A stretch of 64,000 nt of DNA from Cesiribacter sp. SM1 (GCF_020178975.1 NZ_JAHXBU010000039.1:79212-143211), one strand, 5' to 3'. Positions 1 through 9,322 are shown, counted from the first letter of the stretch. The notes: a model not told the origin generated them from the sequence alone. Numbers and translations: made by a program.

Positions 1-212
1 TTTTAAGTGATGAAAAGCTGGGCAACACCTACCAGTACACGCCACGGGTTACCCTGGAGGAGTACAGAAAGCAGGATGTGGCAAACATCAAGCAAAAGTA
101 CTTTGGCAATTCCTTCACCAGAATGATATCGCACTTTGCAAAAGAAGAGAACCTCTCTGACGAAGAGCTCGATGAGATCATCCGCATCATTAATTCCCAA
201 AAAAGCAACTAA
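1..212 (+). CDS. BlaI/MecI/CopY-family repressor, 3' end only
   Basis: Only the last 69 codons are inside the window; the reading frame begins at base 3 and ends at TAA 210-212. The visible peptide contains TYQYTPRVTLEEYRK, then a helix around SFTRMISHFAKEENLSDEELDEI and the ending INSQKSN. This is the dimerisation and C-terminal part seen in BlaI/MecI-type winged-helix repressors, including the KYFGNS stretch. Members of this family bind DNA as dimers and are inactivated by cleavage triggered by a partner M56 protease. The partner-type gene follows after only 12 bases, so the two probably form one operon. The DNA-binding half lies upstream and cannot be inspected. The regulated target is unknown from this window. 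Confidence 0.85.
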   Translation, partial: LSDEKLGNTYQYTPRVTLEEYRKQDVANIKQKYFGNSFTRMISHFAKEENLSDEELDEIIRIINSQKSN

Positions 213-224
213 ACCCTTACGGCC

Positions 225-2471
225 ATGATAGCGCTTCTCTTAAAGGCTTCTTTCGTTATTGGCATTGCCTTACTTTTTTACAAAAGTGTATTACAGCAGG
301 AAAACTTTTTTGCCACCAACCGCCTCTACCTCCTGTGCTGTATTTTTTTAGCCTTTGCCCTGCCCTATGTAGCGCTGCCTAAGCTTGTGCAGCAACAGGG
401 GTACCTGGCGACCATCATCCGGGAAAGCAGCAGTTCGGATTCAGCGCCAGTGCTGGCCGAAACCACGCTCCCAACACCAGCACCGCAGCACGAACACAGT
501 AAGAGTGAAGCAGCCCCCACTACTACCGCTACAGCAGTTGAAAATGCAGTAGAGAATAACCCCAAGGCGCTGGAAAACTCCAGTAGCAGCAGCATAGGAG
601 AAAAGGGCTGGATGTTCTGGCTGCTGATGCTCTACTTTTTTGGTGTAGTCATATTCGCACTCAACCTGCTCCTCCAGGCCGGCAGCATTTTGTATAAAGC
701 CATCAGGGCTACCGATAAGATCGAGGATATGGATTGCACTATTATCAACACCGCTGGCAAGCAAGCCCCCTGCTCCTTTTTCCGCTATATTTTTATCCAT
801 CCCGATGATTATGATTACGACACCTACCAGCAGATCATTGCCCACGAAAAAATACACATCAGGCTGGGGCACAGCCTGGATCTGCTGATCGCCGAAATAG
901 CCACAGTAATCCTCTGGTTTAATCCGCTCATCTGGCTGCTCAAACGGGAGATTGAAAAGAACCTGGAGTTCCAGACAGATGCCCTTTTGCTTGAAGAAAC
1001 CGCCATCAGCAAAAGGGAGTACCAGCTAAGCCTGCTGCAGATTGCCACGCCCCACAAGCCCCTCTCCATCACCACCAATTACAATCAATCACTTTTAAAA
1101 CAACGGATCCTTATGATGAACGCCAAAAAGTCTACCCTGCACAGCTATTGGAAATATGCGTTCCTGGCACCTCTGCTTTTCGGAACGCTCCTGCTGCTGA
1201 ACGAACCTGCCACCAGCCAGACTACCCCTCCTCTTACAGAAGAAGCCCCCCTGCAGGAGGAGCAAACAGAAACCGTATCCGAGCAGGAGGAGATGACGAT
1301 CCCCATCGAAGCGCACGAAGATATTTCGGAAGGTTACTGGTACAGCCAGCAAAGCAACGATCAGTACTGCCTTGCATTAAAAGGAAAACCGCTTGCTTCC
1401 AGAGAGTCTGACCGCAATACCTACGACTGGAGCATAACAGAATGTTTCGATAAGGCACTCATCGAAAAGAAAGAAGCACAGGTATTTGAGCTGAAAAGAG
1501 AAAGCGGCACCCTAAGCCTGATGGGAGCGCTGGACCAGGAAGTAAGCCAGGGTAAATACAAGTTCACCAAAGACCCTTCTTTTGAAAATTACCTGGCCAG
1601 CAACAACATCAGGAGCGGAGATAAAAATCTTATCTTTTTCCTGTTCATGAATGATGTAGACAGAAAGTATATCGATTTTCTGAAGGAGCACTATAGCACC
1701 ATCAACGGAGACCGGCTGCTGGAGCTTGCCGTACATGATATCTCCATAGCCGAGTTTAAGGACCTGATCGCGCTCTTCAACACCTACAACAACAGCAAAC
1801 CAACCATGCAGGAGGTGGTGGAGGCCCACATTCACGATATCGATGCAGCCTATGTGCAGGAGATCCAGGCCATGGGCTTCAAAAACTTAAGCCTTAGGAA
1901 AATGATGGAGATGAAGATCCACGACATCAGCCCCACTTTTATCAATGGATTGAAGGAAGCTGGTTATGAAGCCCTTTCTGCCGATAAGATCATTGAGGCC
2001 AAAGTACATGACCTTAACCCACAGGCTATCCAGGAGATCCGCGCACTGGGTTATAACCTAAGCATGGATAAAATCATCCAGTTCAAGATTCATGAGGTGA
2101 ATGCTGATTATATAGCAGAGCTGAATGCAGCCGGCTTTCAAAACCTGGATGCCGACCAGATCCTGACGGCCAGGATCCACGACATCAGCGCCAGCACCAT
2201 TCAGGAAATCAGGAGGCTTGGCTTTGATCGTTTAAGCTTCGATGATGTTGTTCAGGCGAACATCCATGAAATTGATGCAGCCTACCTTGCCGGGCTTAAA
2301 GCCGCCGGCTTCGACAACTTAAGCATGGATGAGATTGTAGCAGCCAGGGTACATGATATTAACGGTGACTTCATCAAGAAAGCCAGGGAGAAGGGTTTTA
2401 ATTTTGATGACCTAGACCGCTATGTAGCCCTGAAAATTCATGGCTTTGCCGACAATATTGATGTAGACTAA
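225..2471 (+). CDS. BlaR1-like M56 membrane metalloprotease with C-terminal repeat array
   Basis: The 748-residue protein combines a membrane zinc protease with a long exported tail. Hydrophobic helices lie near residues 1-20, 30-50, 130-152 and 309-328. The zinc motif HEKIH is at 207-211, and a likely third ligand is E248 in EFQTD. After the last membrane helix, residues 503 to about 735 hold eight repeats of 28-29 residues. Each starts with IHDI- or VHDI-like residues and has a conserved GF/GY turn near position 16; a ninth partial copy closes the array. Similar repeats occur in many non-beta-lactam BlaR1-type proteins. No penicillin-binding sensor domain is visible, so the ligand is unlikely to be a beta-lactam bound in the classical way. 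The ATG at 225 follows the repressor stop by 12 bases. The inferred role is a sensor protease that relieves repression by the upstream BlaI-like protein. Confidence 0.88.
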   Translation: MIALLLKASFVIGIALLFYKSVLQQENFFATNRLYLLCCIFLAFALPYVALPKLVQQQGYLATIIRESSSSDSAPVLAETTLPTPAPQHEHSKSEAAPTTTATAVENAVENNPKALENSSSSSIGEKGWMFWLLMLYFFGVVIFALNLLLQAGSILYKAIRATDKIEDMDCTIINTAGKQAPCSFFRYIFIHPDDYDYDTYQQIIAHEKIHIRLGHSLDLLIAEIATVILWFNPLIWLLKREIEKNLEFQTDALLLEETAISKREYQLSLLQIATPHKPLSITTNYNQSLLKQRILMMNAKKSTLHSYWKYAFLAPLLFGTLLLLNEPATSQTTPPLTEEAPLQEEQTETVSEQEEMTIPIEAHEDISEGYWYSQQSNDQYCLALKGKPLASRESDRNTYDWSITECFDKALIEKKEAQVFELKRESGTLSLMGALDQEVSQGKYKFTKDPSFENYLASNNIRSGDKNLIFFLFMNDVDRKYIDFLKEHYSTINGDRLLELAVHDISIAEFKDLIALFNTYNNSKPTMQEVVEAHIHDIDAAYVQEIQAMGFKNLSLRKMMEMKIHDISPTFINGLKEAGYEALSADKIIEAKVHDLNPQAIQEIRALGYNLSMDKIIQFKIHEVNADYIAELNAAGFQNLDADQILTARIHDISASTIQEIRRLGFDRLSFDDVVQANIHEIDAAYLAGLKAAGFDNLSMDEIVAARVHDINGDFIKKAREKGFNFDDLDRYVALKIHGFADNIDVD

Positions 2472-2491
2472 GCTCCTTCCACTACCTGTAC

Positions 2492-2540
2492 GCAGGCGCT
2501 GATGAGGGAACCAATCTCCCCATCAGCGCCTGCTTTCTTC
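2492..2540 (+). terminator. Probable intrinsic terminator after the BlaI/BlaR1-like pair
   Basis: A perfect 13-bp stem (2492-2504 with 2521-2533, GCAGGCGCTGATG and its complement) encloses a 16-base loop. It is followed by TTTCTTCC, a weak U-rich tract. It starts 20 bases after the stop codon, as expected for an operon-end terminator. The 2541-2641 stretch beyond it shows nothing else recognisable. Confidence 0.7.
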
Positions 2541-2641
2541 CAGGCATTTCTACTTACCCTACATATAGTAAGTTTACCAATAATGAAGTGGTGAAGCCTC
2601 ACTGAAAGAGTTCAAAGTATAGCGTGTACTGCTGTAGAAAC

Positions 2642-3313
2642 CTAATTCAATACTTTTTCCTGCTGTACCGCACGCTCCTGGTAAAGCTTTTGCCACTGCC
2701 ACAGGCCCCACACAGACATCAGCAGAAACACCACATACTCCGCAGCAATAAAGCGGATATCCTTAGCCCAGTATATGCCAATGGCTACTACATCAAGGGC
2801 AATCCAGAGCCACCAGCTCTCCAGCTTTTTGCGGGCCTGCAGGATAATGGCCAGCACACTGGCCGCTGTGGTAAAAGCATCGCCATAGGGAAAGGCTGCG
2901 GGCAGTGTAAAGATTGCGGGCAGCCAGAGATGAATGCGTGTCATCACAGCGCCAAGCCCTGCCGTAATAAGCACCAGCACCAGCATGTGCCACAACCTGG
3001 CCTGCCGGCTAAGCCTGCTTACCGGCACCTGGTGGTGCAAGCCACTTTGCCAGTTGCGCCATCCCCACACACTTACACCAAAGAATACCAGCTGCAGCAG
3101 CATATCGGAATAGAGCTGCACCTGGTAAAAAAGCAGGAAAAAGAAGATCTGGTTAATAATGCCGGTAGGCCAGGTAAGCACACTGGCCCTGCTGGCATAG
3201 TAAACCGAAGCCAGCCCGGTAAGCGTACCTGCCAGCTCCAGAAAGCTTAAAGGGTAATCGCCAATATGTACCAATACCTGGTTTGCATCCCAGAGGTATC
3301 TTAATATTTCCAT
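2642..3313 (-). CDS. pnuC: PnuC-family vitamin/nucleoside transporter
   Basis: The 223-residue protein has about seven hydrophobic segments and the PnuC family signature WGWRNW in the middle. The N-terminus LELAGTLTGLASVYYASR and the segment WPTGIINQIFFFLLF are typical of the family. PnuC proteins carry nicotinamide riboside across the inner membrane by facilitated diffusion, and close relatives named PnuT carry thiamine; sequence reading cannot separate the two here. I chose ATG 3313 (MEILRYLWDANQV) because the open frame upstream of it encodes non-family residues and falls over a strong RNA hairpin. No thiamine pyrophosphokinase or NadR kinase gene is adjacent. The gene converges with the BlaR1-like gene and is divergent from the phytochrome gene. 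Confidence 0.85.
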   Translation of the reverse strand: MEILRYLWDANQVLVHIGDYPLSFLELAGTLTGLASVYYASRASVLTWPTGIINQIFFFLLFYQVQLYSDMLLQLVFFGVSVWGWRNWQSGLHHQVPVSRLSRQARLWHMLVLVLITAGLGAVMTRIHLWLPAIFTLPAAFPYGDAFTTAASVLAIILQARKKLESWWLWIALDVVAIGIYWAKDIRFIAAEYVVFLLMSVWGLWQWQKLYQERAVQQEKVLN

Positions 3314-3337
3314 TAAATAATTATCATCAGCCTGTAC

Positions 3338-3385
3338 TGCGCCAGCATTGAATTTTCCCTTCGGGCAATGCCCAATGAGGGCGCA
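3338..3385 (-). promoter_or_regulatory. Structured leader of pnuC (candidate cis-regulatory RNA)
   Basis: On the minus strand, 25 bases before the pnuC ATG, there is a two-tier stem. TGCGCC pairs with GGCGCA, and after a symmetrical two-base internal loop CATTG pairs with CAATG. The inner 22 bases contain the palindrome GGGCATTGCCC and CCCGAAGGG. The 3' side, AATGCTGGCGCAG, resembles the 3' part of a thiamine (THI) box, but I do not see the invariant CUGAGA or CCUGAUC elements. I therefore do not assign a riboswitch class. The stem would lie just upstream of the ribosome-binding region, a suitable place for translational control. Confidence 0.5.
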
Positions 3386-3537
3386 AGATACAAAACGGGC
3401 AGGCTTTTCAGCCAATGCAGCTATTGTGGTGCAGGCAATTTTTGTTAAAACTTTATATTGAATTGCCAGTTAATGTTCTTTGAAAAACTAATGAAAATTA
3501 CTTATCATGTGCCTTTTATTGAGAAGGAACCTCTATT

Positions 3538-5091
3538 TTGACTAACAACAACCTTCACTTTTCTGAAAGAAAGAACTATGATTCAGATTTTTGTGGTAGC
3601 ATACCGCTAAATTTCATCAATCTGATACAAGGCCATGGTGTGCTGCTTGTTCTTGAGCCGGCCTCTTACACCATTGTACAGGCCAGTGAAAATGCATCTG
3701 CAATTCTTGGCAGTGCAGCAGCAGCACTGGTGCAACAGCCCCTGCAAAACTACATTGGAGAAAAGCAGCTGCAGACCCTAAGCAGTGAACTTGGCAGAAA
3801 AGATACAGGCAGTAATATTCCCCTTACCCTTCAGTGGCAAGCCAGCGGGGGCAGCAATGTATTATCAGCCACACTTCATAACCGCGAGCTATACCTGCTC
3901 CTGGAGCTGGAGCCTGCCCGGCAAACATCGGGCAGTGCCTTTGTAAGTACTTACCAGGCTATTAGTTACACCATTTCCTCTCTGAAGGAGGCCACAAACC
4001 TGGATGAGGTGAGCAGGGTTGCCGTTACGGAATTAAAGAAGCTATCGGGCTTTGACCGGGTGATGGTTTACCAGTTTGATGATAACTGGAACGGCACCGT
4101 GATTGCCGAGGCACAGGAAGAGAGCATGGGAGAATCCTACCTGGGCCTGCGCTTCCCGGCCTCAGATGTACCTAAACAAGCCCGCGACCTCTACTTTAAA
4201 ACGCCCTTTCGTATTATTCCGGATATAGCAGCCCCAACAGCAAAGCTGTATCCTGTTATAAACCCCATAACCAGCAGCCTTACAGATATTTCGGATTGTA
4301 CCCTGCGGGCAGTACCGCTGGTACACATTGAGTACCTGCAAAACATGGGCGTTATGGCATCCATGTCTACGCCTATTATTGTTAATAATAAGCTGTGGGG
4401 CCTTATCTCCTGCCATCACCGCAAGGCAATGCCTGTTGGTTTTGAGCTGCGAACCTCTTTTGAGATTGTTTCAGGCATTATTGCCTCCCAGATCAGCAAC
4501 CGCGAAAAGGAAGACAGCTTTCAGTACCGCAGCATGCTGCACGAAATAGAACTAAAGCTTATGGAGCAGGTGTACACCAGCAAAAACCTTAGCGATGGTT
4601 TACTGGAAAACCCCGCCTACCTGCTGGAGCTCCTTGGCGTAAATGGCCTGGCATTGGTTTTTAACAACGAATACTTAACGGCAGGCGAAGTACCGGATGT
4701 GCGCATGATCCGCAATCTTGTAAAATGGCTAAGCCGCTACAGCAAGGATAAAATCTTCACAACCGACTCGCTTCCCGCTTTTTTTGAGGAAGCTACGCAA
4801 TACCGCGATACAGCCAGCGGACTAATTGCGCTACAGATAACGGGCGGTAAACACTACCTGCTGGGGTTCAGGCCAGAGGTAAGCAAGTCTGTTAACTGGG
4901 GCGGGAATCCCAATGAAGCCATAAAATTTGAAGCGAACAGTAAAAAATATCATCCCAGAAATTCGTTTAATTTGTGGCGGGAACAGGTAGAATTTACCTC
5001 TCATCCCTGGAGACAGGAGGTGGTGGAAGTAGCACAGCATGTACGCACAGCCATGCTGGAAAAATTACTAAAAGAGGAAGAAATTTATTAA
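3538..5091 (+). CDS. Bacteriophytochrome photosensory protein (PAS-GAF-PHY), no kinase domain
   Basis: This is a complete photosensory core without an output kinase, 517 residues from a TTG start at 3538 preceded by AAGGAA. The PAS domain (about 15-120) begins with Cys19, spaced from IQGHG exactly as the biliverdin-binding Cys is spaced from IQPHG in bacteriophytochromes. The GAF domain (about 140-310) has the pocket motif FPASDVP with D210, IPD, H263 in VHIEYLQNMGV, and GLISCHH. The PHY domain follows, with the tongue motif PRNSF at 473-477 and WREQV after it. The protein stops a few residues after the exit helix. Known relatives bind biliverdin and sense red/far-red light. The next gene, 67 bases on, is a cytoplasmic kinase that could be the output partner. 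No heme oxygenase gene is in the window. Confidence 0.9.
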   Translation: MTNNNLHFSERKNYDSDFCGSIPLNFINLIQGHGVLLVLEPASYTIVQASENASAILGSAAAALVQQPLQNYIGEKQLQTLSSELGRKDTGSNIPLTLQWQASGGSNVLSATLHNRELYLLLELEPARQTSGSAFVSTYQAISYTISSLKEATNLDEVSRVAVTELKKLSGFDRVMVYQFDDNWNGTVIAEAQEESMGESYLGLRFPASDVPKQARDLYFKTPFRIIPDIAAPTAKLYPVINPITSSLTDISDCTLRAVPLVHIEYLQNMGVMASMSTPIIVNNKLWGLISCHHRKAMPVGFELRTSFEIVSGIIASQISNREKEDSFQYRSMLHEIELKLMEQVYTSKNLSDGLLENPAYLLELLGVNGLALVFNNEYLTAGEVPDVRMIRNLVKWLSRYSKDKIFTTDSLPAFFEEATQYRDTASGLIALQITGGKHYLLGFRPEVSKSVNWGGNPNEAIKFEANSKKYHPRNSFNLWREQVEFTSHPWRQEVVEVAQHVRTAMLEKLLKEEEIY

Positions 5092-5158
5092 AAATTTCCC
5101 GCAGCTATTGTAAATTAGATTAAGCAGGCACTTCCCGGTGCTGAATGTAGGAACCTAT

Positions 5159-8100
5159 ATGCGCTCTTCTGCTCCAGAAAATAAACTTGCCTCCTCTCCA
5201 AAAGAGAAGTCCGGTTCAAAGAAACAGGACGATCACTATGTTGTAGGCATTGGGGCCTCCGCAGGAGGGTTGGAGGCTATCAACGAACTCTTCGATAATA
5301 TTCCCCACGGTGGTAACTTTTCTTTTGTGGTAATTCAGCACCTCTCGCCCAACCACAAAAGCATGATGGATGAGCTGCTGGCCAAGCATACACAAATGGA
5401 AATAGTACGGGCCGAAGAAGGTACCCGCCTGCGGCCCAACCATGTGTACCTCATCCCCAGCAAAAAGAACATGACGGTAAAGCATGGCAAGCTGCACCTT
5501 ACCGAAAAGCCTGCTACTACCGGTGCCAACCAAACCATCGACATTTTTCTGGAATCGCTGGCCAGGGATAAAAAAGATCATGCCATTGCCATTATTCTTT
5601 CCGGCACAGGCTCCGATGGCACCAAGGGTATAGAAAGCATAAAAGAACATGGCGGGATGGTGATTGCCCAGGACCCTGCCACTGCCAAGTTCGATGGCAT
5701 GCCCAACAGCGCCATTGCCTCCGGCTGTACCGATCTTATTCTGCCCCCGGAGCTGATGCCCGAGGAGATTTTCCGCTACCCTGAGCATGCCAGCCATAAG
5801 GAAGCCGGCAAGCTTATGCTCCAGGATGCCGACATCAACCAGCTGGTAGAAATCATATCGCTGGTGCGGGAGCAAACCTCTCACGATTTCTCTTCTTATA
5901 AAGAGCAAACCCTGCACCGCCGCATTCTCAGAAGAATAGCCCAGGTAGACATTGACAGCCCCAAGGAATACATTCACTACCTGCGCAATAACCCCGACGA
6001 GGTAAGCTACCTTGGAAAGGAGTTTCTGATTGGTGTTACCCGCTTTTTCCGCGATCCGGAGGCATTTGCTTTTCTGGAAGAAAAAGTGCTGCCGGAAATC
6101 ATTTCCAAAAAATCAATGGATTCTCCGGTAAAGATATGGGTAACAGCCTGTAGCACCGGCGAAGAAGCCTATACCCTTGCCATGCTTGTTTGCGAGGGGC
6201 TGGCAAAGCTAAAAAAAGACCTTGATGTAAAGATTTTTGCCACCGACATAGATGGCAGCGCCCTGGAGTATGCCGCAAAAGGAGCCTATCCGGAGAGCAT
6301 CCAGAAAGATGTTTCGCCCGAGCGGCTGGAGAAGTTCTTTACGAAGGAGGGTAAAAAATACTGTGTGAACCAGAAAATAAGGCGCATGGTAATTTTTGCC
6401 CAGCACAATGTGATCAAAGATCCGCCATTTAGTAAAATGGACCTGGTGAGCTGCCGCAACATGCTCATTTACATGAAGCCTGCCCTGCAGCGTAAGGTGC
6501 TGGCTACTTTCCATTTTTCGTTAAAAGTAGGTGGTTACCTCTTTTTAGGCCCCAGCGAAAGCAGCGAAGAACTGCTGCCCTCGCTAAAGGTGCTGAATAA
6601 GAAGTGGAACATTTATAAGATTATCTCCAAGAGCAGAAATTTTATTTTTGATGGCAATGTGCTGGAGAAAGAAAAGCAGCTTGCCCAGCGCATACCAGAT
6701 GTACAACCCAAACGCCGCTCTGCCGAGCAGGAAATGCAGGAGGCTTTTCATGAGCTGGTAACCGAGGAACTTGGCTTTGCAACAGTGTTCATCAATGAAG
6801 ATTATGAACTGCTGCAGGCCATTGGCGACTATAAGCGCTTTCTGGAAATGCCCGATAAGGTGTTGCAGAACAACCTGCTCAAAATGGTTCCGCGCGAGCT
6901 TTCCCTGGCACTTAACCTGGCCCTGCGCAAAGCTACCCGCGATAATGAAAAGGTGGTTTCCAAACGTATTGAGCTACTGAAGAAGGGCAACATCCACTAT
7001 GTTTCGCTCATTGTAAAGCCTTACCTCTCTGCCGATCAGTACAGCCGTAAGTTTATAACAGTGCTGTTCAAAGAAGACAGTTCTGAAAAAATAAAGCCTG
7101 GCGAACGGGCACTCTTTGAGCAGCAGGTAAGCATTGAGCGGCTCATTGAACTGGAAAATGAACTGAAACAGACCAAGCACGATCTGCAGGCAATGGTAGA
7201 GGAGCTGGAAACCTCTAACGAGGAAATGCAGTCGAGCAACGAAGAGCTGATCTCCAGCAACGAAGAACTCCAGAGCACAAACGAAGAGCTGCAGTCGGTA
7301 AACGAAGAGCTGCATACGGTAAATGCCGAGCACCAGCAAAAGATCCGGGAGCTGGAAGAGCTTAACGACGACCTGAACAACTACTTCCGCAGCACCGATA
7401 TCGGGCAGATCTTTGTAGACAGAAACCTGGTGATCCGCAAATTTACACCCAGCATCAAGCAGCAGATCAACCTTATTGAGTCTGATATCGGGCGGCCAAT
7501 CAACCACCTCTCCTACAACATCCGGCACGAGGATCTGATAGAAGACATTACCTCTGTGCTTAAAAGCTCACAGGTAGTGCAAAAAGAGATAGAAACACGC
7601 AATGGCAAGTACTACCTCATGAAAATTCAGCCTTACCTCAGGCATGATAAAAGCGTGGATGGTGCAATTGTTTCTTTCGTGGACATTTCTGAGGTTAAAG
7701 GCCTCAACAACCTGCTGGAAGGCGTACTGAACAGCTCCATGAGCGGCATTATGGCCTTTAGTCTGGTTACCGATCAGCAGGGTAAGCCTCTGGACCTGGA
7801 GTGGACACTCATTAATAAGGCAGGCAAACGTATTTTCGGAAAAGAAGGCATGGAGCTGGAAGGCAAGCGCCTGCTGCAGGAGCTGCCAGGCTTTAAAAAA
7901 GAAGGCCTGTTTAAAAAGCTACTGTCTGTTTCTTCTGCCAAAAGGCCCCTGCACCTCGAGCAGCACTATACCTTCGATGGCATAGATGCCTGGCTGGAAA
8001 TTATTGCTGTTCCGCTGGATGCTACCGGAATAGCCCTCACCATTGTAGACATCACAGAAAAGAAAGCTGCCGAAGAAGAGCTGATTGCCACCTACGATGA

Positions 8101-9304
8101 GGTAAAGGATGCAGAAGAAAAGCTGCGCAAGCTTAACCTGGAGCTGGAGAAACGGGTAAAAGACCGCACCAAGGAGCTTTCGGAAAGCGAAGAACGTTTC
8201 AGGCTGCTCTCAAGGGCAACCAACGATGCCGTATGGGACTGGGACCTGGTAACCAGCGAATTCTGGTGGAATGAAGGCTTCCAGGAGATCTTTGGGTTTA
8301 AGGAACAGGATATTGAGCCCGGCGTAGAATCCTGGTTTAACCGCCTGCAGGCCGATGAGCGCAAAACCATTATCGATGAGCTTAACGAAGCAATTAATAA
8401 TGGTGAAAAGCAGTGGGCTGCCGAGCATCAGTTCTTAAAAGCAGATGGCAGCTATACCTGGGTGTACAACCGGGGCTACATCCTGAAGAATGAGTACGGC
8501 ATACCCTGCCGGATGCTTGGCTCTATGGTAGATCTCTCCAGCCTTAAGAAAGCACAGGACGAGCTGGAACAAAGCAATAAAAACCTGCGGAAGATCAATG
8601 CCGACCTCGACAACTTTGTTTACACCGCCTCGCACGACCTGCGCGCCCCGGTAGCAAACCTCGAGGGCCTGCTGATGCTGCTCAAACCCAAGTTCAGGGA
8701 GTATATGCCGCAGCAGGAGCAAAAGCTTATTCAGCTGGTAGAGGCTTCTATCGAAAAGCTGAAGCGCACCATTCATGGCCTGCTGGAGATCACCAAAGTG
8801 CAGAAAGACCTTGAGCGTAAGGTAGAGGATGTATCGTTTGCCGAAGTACTGGCAGATGTTGAGGGTGATATCCGGAACCAGATTCAGGATACCGCTGCCC
8901 ACATTACTACCAATTTTAAGGTGGAGCGGCTAAAATATAACCGTGTTAACCTGCAGAGCATTCTTTATAACCTGCTAAGCAATTCGCTGAAGTATAAGTC
9001 TCATGACCTGCCTCCGCAAATTAAGATCAGCACCGAGCGTAACGAGGGGCATGTGGTGCTAACCTTCTCCGACAATGGCCTGGGCATGACCACCCAGCAG
9101 CAGAAAAAGCTGTTTACCATGTTTAACCGTTTCCACACCCATGTAGATGGTACCGGTATTGGATTGTACATGGTAAAGCGGATTATAGAAAACAACGAAG
9201 GCCGCATAAAAGTAGAGAGCAAAGAAGGCAAAGGCACCACCTTTAAAATATACTTTAAGGAAAAGGCTTCTGAAAAAGAGGTAGACCAGGCAGTGCTGGT
9301 GTAG
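5159..9304 (+). CDS. CheB-CheR-PAS hybrid histidine kinase
   Basis: The 1381-residue cytoplasmic protein has, in order: a CheB methylesterase domain (about 22-205) with catalytic S34 in GASAGG, H61 in IQHLSP and D153 in GTGSDG; a CheR methyltransferase domain (about 215-475) with SAM-site residues CSTGEEAYT at 331-339 and RFFRDPEAF; a PAS-like region; a coiled coil rich in NEELQS repeats (about 660-745); two or three more PAS domains; a HisKA domain with H1159 in TASHDLRAP; and an HATPase_c domain (DNGLGM, GTGIGLYMVK). I chose ATG 5159 over an upstream GTG at 5138 because GGAA lies just before it and CheB homology starts after it. There is no receiver domain. Known relatives are sensor kinases of unclear methylation target. 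It follows the phytochrome gene on the same strand, so light input is a reasonable inference. Confidence 0.9.
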   Translation: MRSSAPENKLASSPKEKSGSKKQDDHYVVGIGASAGGLEAINELFDNIPHGGNFSFVVIQHLSPNHKSMMDELLAKHTQMEIVRAEEGTRLRPNHVYLIPSKKNMTVKHGKLHLTEKPATTGANQTIDIFLESLARDKKDHAIAIILSGTGSDGTKGIESIKEHGGMVIAQDPATAKFDGMPNSAIASGCTDLILPPELMPEEIFRYPEHASHKEAGKLMLQDADINQLVEIISLVREQTSHDFSSYKEQTLHRRILRRIAQVDIDSPKEYIHYLRNNPDEVSYLGKEFLIGVTRFFRDPEAFAFLEEKVLPEIISKKSMDSPVKIWVTACSTGEEAYTLAMLVCEGLAKLKKDLDVKIFATDIDGSALEYAAKGAYPESIQKDVSPERLEKFFTKEGKKYCVNQKIRRMVIFAQHNVIKDPPFSKMDLVSCRNMLIYMKPALQRKVLATFHFSLKVGGYLFLGPSESSEELLPSLKVLNKKWNIYKIISKSRNFIFDGNVLEKEKQLAQRIPDVQPKRRSAEQEMQEAFHELVTEELGFATVFINEDYELLQAIGDYKRFLEMPDKVLQNNLLKMVPRELSLALNLALRKATRDNEKVVSKRIELLKKGNIHYVSLIVKPYLSADQYSRKFITVLFKEDSSEKIKPGERALFEQQVSIERLIELENELKQTKHDLQAMVEELETSNEEMQSSNEELISSNEELQSTNEELQSVNEELHTVNAEHQQKIRELEELNDDLNNYFRSTDIGQIFVDRNLVIRKFTPSIKQQINLIESDIGRPINHLSYNIRHEDLIEDITSVLKSSQVVQKEIETRNGKYYLMKIQPYLRHDKSVDGAIVSFVDISEVKGLNNLLEGVLNSSMSGIMAFSLVTDQQGKPLDLEWTLINKAGKRIFGKEGMELEGKRLLQELPGFKKEGLFKKLLSVSSAKRPLHLEQHYTFDGIDAWLEIIAVPLDATGIALTIVDITEKKAAEEELIATYDEVKDAEEKLRKLNLELEKRVKDRTKELSESEERFRLLSRATNDAVWDWDLVTSEFWWNEGFQEIFGFKEQDIEPGVESWFNRLQADERKTIIDELNEAINNGEKQWAAEHQFLKADGSYTWVYNRGYILKNEYGIPCRMLGSMVDLSSLKKAQDELEQSNKNLRKINADLDNFVYTASHDLRAPVANLEGLLMLLKPKFREYMPQQEQKLIQLVEASIEKLKRTIHGLLEITKVQKDLERKVEDVSFAEVLADVEGDIRNQIQDTAAHITTNFKVERLKYNRVNLQSILYNLLSNSLKYKSHDLPPQIKISTERNEGHVVLTFSDNGLGMTTQQQKKLFTMFNRFHTHVDGTGIGLYMVKRIIENNEGRIKVESKEGKGTTFKIYFKEKASEKEVDQAVLV

Positions 9305-9322
9305 TTGCCATACAAGTTAAAT

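Noticed and set aside
2624..3250. Open frame on the plus strand across pnuC
   Set aside because: The minus strand encodes a recognisable PnuC protein; the plus-strand peptide is His/Gln/Pro-rich without a motif.
3314..3480. Thiamine pyrophosphate riboswitch upstream of pnuC
   Set aside because: AATGCTGGCGCAG and GGCTGA resemble parts of a THI box, but the invariant CUGAGA and CCUGAUC elements are not present in the right arrangement. Kept only as an unclassified structured leader.
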